Shown piece after piece: positions 37,338 through 40,821 of a stretch of 40,821 bases of DNA. Where the stretch lies: positions 1-40,821 of IMG/VR virus record IMGVR_UViG_3300007735_000725. One strand, 5' to 3'. A program made the position numbers and the translations under genes. How positions within the stretch are numbered: position 1 is the first letter of the stretch; every line of letters starts with the position of its first letter. The notes beneath the pieces were generated by a model. The model was not told where the DNA came from and searched no databases. It saw only the letters and a program-made list of their open reading frames with translations. Origin of the DNA: a virus.

Positions 37338-39532
37338 TATACGGTCCTAATCGTAATTTCAATTACGCCTCCAAAGCCATCAAACCTTTTGTCTGGTGGA
37401 GTCATACGTGTAAATGATATTTGTTCAATAACTACTTGACGACTTTCGCCAGTAGTAAGGTCTTGCCAAGTAACAACATCGCCATTTTCTTCAACATTCT
37501 CTAGTAGTTGTAGTCGTGTTAATGCCTTACCTTCATAGCCAGATACAACATTGTATCTATCTGTTTCTATATCAAAACAGTAAACAGGGAACTGCATAAC
37601 TCTTTGTCTAGGTGTAGCAATAGTAGCCTTTGCTTGATAACCTTTAAATATAGGACCTAGGCTAGTAGTTGTAGCATCACGATTAAAAACAAACTTATAG
37701 GCTACATACTCTTGGGCTGTATCAGGGTTGTTGGTACCAACCTCAACTGCTGTTACTCCAGCCTCATAGGTAATGTGGTCATATTCTATGCCATCTTTAT
37801 CTACAGTCTCAAGTACTAATGAACCATAATCAAAATTACCACGAGCAAGCAAACGTTTAAAGTTCTTAGGCTCTAGTGTTCCATAACGAATATTACCTGT
37901 AGTTATATATCCAGTTGATGCTAGGGTAGAGGCTGATTCAAGATAAGAATAGCCAGGCTTACCAACAAAACCAGCAGTTACTGCAGTTGATGCAATGTTT
38001 CCTGATGTTGTAGTTGTAAAAGTAATTGTATTTGTAGTTGCTGAAGTAATAGTCCAGTCACCATCTATGGTTGCATCTACACCTATAACATAAACTCTAT
38101 CTCCTGCTACATAACCATGAGCAGCAGATGTAATAGTTGCTGTAGTTCCAGTTCGTTCTTTATTGGTTACTGACTTCTGGTCAACTGCTTCTGTGCAGAA
38201 TGCTAGTCTGTTAGTCTCACCTAAGAATGCACAAGATGTAGTTTTTACGCCAGATACACCTGTGTAGTAGATGTCATTAGCATAAGCAAAGCGTAAAGTT
38301 TCTATCTCATTACCTAGGTCTATGCGAACAACTCCAGGTTCACCGCCTACGCTAGTTGCACACCATACGAATCTATCTCTTGCAGCAAAGTCATAGCAAG
38401 GCTGAGTGGTTTCCACAATAAGTGGACCATAAGAGATAGAACCATCTTGGTCAGATACAACTGCTGCACGAATTCCCTTGGTTGTGCCTATCATCATATA
38501 ACCTAGATAGTAATAAATTTTATGTATCTTCTCACCAACTGGCATCTCTGCTGCAGTAATGGCTGTAGTAAGGGTAGGCATAACACCTGCTGTGTTAAGG
38601 GTAAACTTAAATATAGAAGATTGAATACCACTATAACCTGCAACATAAATAGCAGGACCAGACTCTGTAATAGAGGTAAACACTATGCTTGTATCTGAGT
38701 GAGTGTACACAGCAGTAGGTAATGAAGATGCTGAAGAAGAAAACTCATAGATTTTATTATTAGCAGCCATAACAATACGGTCTTTAACATATTCCATAAC
38801 CGCATTAGTTACTGTAATACCTACAGCAGTAAACATAACAGTTGCTGCAGTACTTGAATCTGCTGTTAATACCTTCTTGTTAACCTCTAGTTTACCAGCA
38901 GGGCCAGTGTCATTTGTTACCCAATAGGCATTAACACCATCATCACAGATACCATAAACCTTGTCATCTGCACCAGCATTGTAGTTAATATAATGTGTTT
39001 CAACACCACTAGAGTCAATCTTATCTACATCATAACCATCATGTAGTAGTACACCATCAGTTCCGTTCCACTTAATAGAACGTAATTGCTGTAGTGAACG
39101 GCCATTATTTGTATCAATTGGATGTGTAGTTACGTGTCCAATACTAACATCTTTAAGTAGAGTTGCTTCACCTTTGGTCCAGACATTAACATTCTTACTA
39201 TCAGTAAACCTATGCGCTGTAATCTCACCAGCAGATGGGTCATAGAACTTAATACCAGTACCACCATGAAATGATGATTGACTTCTTAGCCACCAACCAG
39301 TAAGTGATTGCTCACCTGGCTCTGTACTATTGTCAAACTTATCCTTATTGTAAGGTGCTGTTTGCCTAGTGTATGGGCGTGCATCACTAATAGCATAGAA
39401 GAATGGTTGTCCACCAACGGCTACATCATAAGAGTCAGATGTATTCTGCCAGTATTGACTTGTAGATACAATACCAACATCAACGGCAATGGCTTGACTA
39501 GCACGACCTTCGGTTAAATCACGACCTGCCAT
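37337..39532 (-). CDS. Large tail protein, probable beta-propeller/nozzle or adhesin
   Basis: 731 residues. The central region (~150-440) contains repeated WNGT/YVKDRIVMAANNKIYEFSS-, GPAIYVAGYSGIQ-, HKIYYYLGYMMIGTTKGIRAAVV-, DRFVWCATSVGGEPGVVRID-like strands, a pattern of beta-propeller blades. A small inserted beta domain (~465-520, TTATITSAAHGYVAGDRVYVIG) follows. The C-terminal part is beta-rich, ending GGVIEITIRTV. Tail nozzle proteins of podoviruses are propellers of about this length, but a receptor-binding role is also possible. Encoded next to glycosyltransferase and lysis genes; one-base overlaps on both sides. Confidence 0.6.
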   Translation of the reverse strand: MAGRDLTEGRASQAIAVDVGIVSTSQYWQNTSDSYDVAVGGQPFFYAISDARPYTRQTAPYNKDKFDNSTEPGEQSLTGWWLRSQSSFHGGTGIKFYDPSAGEITAHRFTDSKNVNVWTKGEATLLKDVSIGHVTTHPIDTNNGRSLQQLRSIKWNGTDGVLLHDGYDVDKIDSSGVETHYINYNAGADDKVYGICDDGVNAYWVTNDTGPAGKLEVNKKVLTADSSTAATVMFTAVGITVTNAVMEYVKDRIVMAANNKIYEFSSSASSLPTAVYTHSDTSIVFTSITESGPAIYVAGYSGIQSSIFKFTLNTAGVMPTLTTAITAAEMPVGEKIHKIYYYLGYMMIGTTKGIRAAVVSDQDGSISYGPLIVETTQPCYDFAARDRFVWCATSVGGEPGVVRIDLGNEIETLRFAYANDIYYTGVSGVKTTSCAFLGETNRLAFCTEAVDQKSVTNKERTGTTATITSAAHGYVAGDRVYVIGVDATIDGDWTITSATTNTITFTTTTSGNIASTAVTAGFVGKPGYSYLESASTLASTGYITTGNIRYGTLEPKNFKRLLARGNFDYGSLVLETVDKDGIEYDHITYEAGVTAVEVGTNNPDTAQEYVAYKFVFNRDATTTSLGPIFKGYQAKATIATPRQRVMQFPVYCFDIETDRYNVVSGYEGKALTRLQLLENVEENGDVVTWQDLTTGESRQVVIEQISFTRMTPPDKRFDGFGGVIEITIRTV

Positions 39533-40264
39533 TTACTCTCCTTGTGTTTGCTTAGCCTTTAATTGGTCCTTAACGTGCTGCATAGACCAGAACAGTGCGT
39601 ATAAATCCATATCCCACGCAGTGGTCTTCATATGTTTTGCTATTGCACCAGTGTGTGCGTGTAGCGGAATACCTGCAGCCTTACATTTACGGAAGAAAGA
39701 TATATCTTCCCCTACAAACTTATCATTCTTTTGGTCATTCTCGGCAAACAAAGAAACTTCGTTGCCATACTTCTCACGTAGTTTAGTTACTACATCACGG
39801 TGCATAACTACAAATCCCATACCTGCCATATCAATTTTAAGTACTTGATTAGGTGGTAGTGGATGATGATACTTAACTGTATATTCATCTATGTCATCAA
39901 AGATGACTGGCATAAATACTGGGATACTGCCATCTTTATCTTTGGCTATAAAGTAGATACCACTAACCATTGGGTGTGTATCTTTATCTGCAGTATCGTG
40001 TAGTAATTTCCAGATATTCATATCTACAACTACATCTGAGTCTACCCATAGTAACCAATCAGTCTTAGTCTTATCATACCAATGGTCTAATAAAGACTGT
40101 CTTTGTCTGGCTATCTGATTACCTTGAACTCTAATAGAACTGGCAATAGGCATACCATTGTTAGCACCAGCAAGTATTATAGATATTATTCCTTCAGTAA
40201 ACTTTCCATCAACCATACCATTGTCACACCAGCCAATAGATACTGTTTCATTTGGTTTTATCAT
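39533..40264 (-). CDS. GT-A-fold glycosyltransferase, copy 2 (complete)
   Basis: 243 residues. SIGWCDNG start, IRVQGNQIARQRQSLLDHWYDKT helix, WLLWVDSDVVVDMNIW with the DxD-type DSD, then SGIYFIAKDKDGS, IDMAGMGFVVMHRDV and KFVGEDISFFRKCKAAGIPLHAHTGAIAKH, typical of GT-A enzymes related to GT2 (ED-x-x-F motif as possible base). It is the full-length version of the copy truncated at the left edge. In the late operon, sugar addition to a tail protein is plausible; host-envelope modification is an alternative. Start follows the 15-bp RBS repeat. Confidence 0.8.
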   Translation of the reverse strand: MIKPNETVSIGWCDNGMVDGKFTEGIISIILAGANNGMPIASSIRVQGNQIARQRQSLLDHWYDKTKTDWLLWVDSDVVVDMNIWKLLHDTADKDTHPMVSGIYFIAKDKDGSIPVFMPVIFDDIDEYTVKYHHPLPPNQVLKIDMAGMGFVVMHRDVVTKLREKYGNEVSLFAENDQKNDKFVGEDISFFRKCKAAGIPLHAHTGAIAKHMKTTAWDMDLYALFWSMQHVKDQLKAKQTQGE

Positions 40265-40276
40265 TGTGTCCCCTTA
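40262..40276. repeat. 15-bp direct repeat at cassette junction, copy 3
   Basis: CATTGTGTCCCCTTA, as at 621-635 and 1392-1406. Here only one copy is present because the 252-residue gene is missing between the glycosyltransferase and the small Ala/Glu-rich gene. Confidence 0.85.
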
Positions 40277-40280
40277 TTAG

Positions 40281-40571
40281 TTATTCTTCTACTACTGGCT
40301 CTGCTGTAGTAGCAGGTGTCTGTGCTGCCAATGCTGCAGCAACGGCTGCTGCTACGGCATCATTAAATGCTTGTTGCTTGGCTGCTTCTTCTGCTGCTGC
40401 TTGTGCTGTAAGTTCTGCCTCATAAGCAATCTGCTCTAGTCGCATATCTGCCCAAGCATTTGCTGCCTCAATGCGTTCTTCTTCTGATAGTTCTCGTTCA
40501 ATATCATTAGTTGTTTGAATCATTACAGGATTATCTGCAAGACATTGTGCTACTAATTCTTCTTTAGTCAT
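40281..40571 (-). CDS. Small Ala/Glu-rich helical protein, copy 2
   Basis: 96 residues. The N-terminal MTKEELVAQCLADNPVMIQTTN and the Ala-rich helix equal copy 1 at 1413-1667 apart from a few substitutions (for example NVEREL to DIEREL). The end differs: AALAAQTPATTAEPVVEE replaces AALAKQ, a 12-residue extension. Starts inside the TAATG overlap with the fibre-type gene. Function unknown. Confidence 0.7.
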   Translation of the reverse strand: MTKEELVAQCLADNPVMIQTTNDIERELSEEERIEAANAWADMRLEQIAYEAELTAQAAAEEAAKQQAFNDAVAAAVAAALAAQTPATTAEPVVEE

Positions 40572-40821
40572 TATGCCACCTCGTATGAACCGTAAATATG
40601 AATAATATCACCAGAACCCCAACTAAATGGAACAGTACTTGTAACCTGTGTAGCGTTTACATAAGTTGAGTTGGCGTTAAAAATTTGTAATCTAAAAGTT
40701 GTTTGACTATTTACTAAACCAGCACCTATTGCAAAATATTGTGCAACTCCAGTATCAAGAAAATTGTAATTTAATTGAGCACATTGTCCAGCAGCAGTTG
40801 ACCTAGCCTGTATTGGAAAAT
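40571..40821 (-). CDS. Tail-fibre-type protein, copy 2 (N-terminus beyond window)
   Basis: The C-terminal ~83 codons of a protein equal to the 148-residue fibre-type protein at 1667-2113, with five base differences in 251 aligned bases by my count, three of them clustered near 40667-40673 versus 1764-1770. The start codon lies outside the window. This is the most similar part of the terminal redundancy. Confidence 0.7.
   Translation of the reverse strand, partial: FPIQARSTAAGQCAQLNYNFLDTGVAQYFAIGAGLVNSQTTFRLQIFNANSTYVNATQVTSTVPFSWGSGDIIHIYGSYEVA

Noticed and set aside
1-40821. Integrated prophage.
   Set aside because: No integrase, excisionase, immunity repressor, att site or bacterial flanking gene is visible; all genes fit a lytic phage plan.

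Overview
The window reads as a nearly complete genome of a small tailed phage of the podovirus type, about 39.6 kb, infecting an AT-rich aquatic actinobacterium. The host call rests on a WhiB-family regulator (35706-35993), a family essentially confined to Actinobacteria and their phages, together with low GC and several small genes of the kind found in aquatic phage metagenomes. A podovirus is inferred because I see portal, capsid, scaffold, connector, fibres and three very long helical virion proteins, but no tape measure, tail tube or sheath. The exact host is an inference; freshwater or marine low-GC planktonic Actinobacteria fit best.

Layout. Late genes are all on the minus strand. Transcription would start in the structured divergent region 25129-25702 and run down through the large terminase, a block of small basic proteins, portal, an HslV/proteasome-like protease, a Pro/Gly-rich protein, three large helical proteins (1707, 557 and 420 residues), scaffold, N4-gp56-type major capsid protein, two small conserved proteins, nine tiny Lys-rich proteins, a connector-like protein, a long Ala/Ser/Thr-repeat fibre, a glycine-rich adhesin and further fibre-type proteins. 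It then continues through the left edge. At the right edge the same strand carries a fibre-type protein, a glycosyltransferase, a 731-residue tail protein, a holin-like membrane protein, a CHAP endolysin and a second holin-like protein. It ends at a bidirectional terminator near 36390-36425.

Early genes are on the plus strand, 25703-36360: an SSB-like protein, small membrane proteins with a secreted transglycosylase-like enzyme, DUF932, a RecB/Cas4-type nuclease, a RecA/DnaB-type ATPase, an Hjc-like nuclease, a DnaG-type primase split over two genes, an NTP-pyrophosphatase-like protein, a sigma-like factor, two zinc ribbons, WhiB and a further PD-(D/E)XK nuclease. Together they cover replication, recombination and takeover of host transcription.

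The two window ends are homologous. Positions 1-623 align without gaps to 39642-40264, and 1667-1917 to 40571-40821. In one copy a 252-residue, AT-rich gene is inserted between two copies of a 15-bp sequence containing the ribosome-binding site. The simplest reading is a circular or circularly permuted genome (unit about 39,641 bp) assembled slightly past one full turn into a variant strain; true tandem paralogues are the alternative.

The most notable points are the HslV-like enzyme in the prohead-protease slot, the split primase with its own strong internal ribosome-binding site, the nested inverted repeats of the early leader, the block of tiny lysine-rich proteins, and the fibre/glycosyltransferase cassette variation at the ends.
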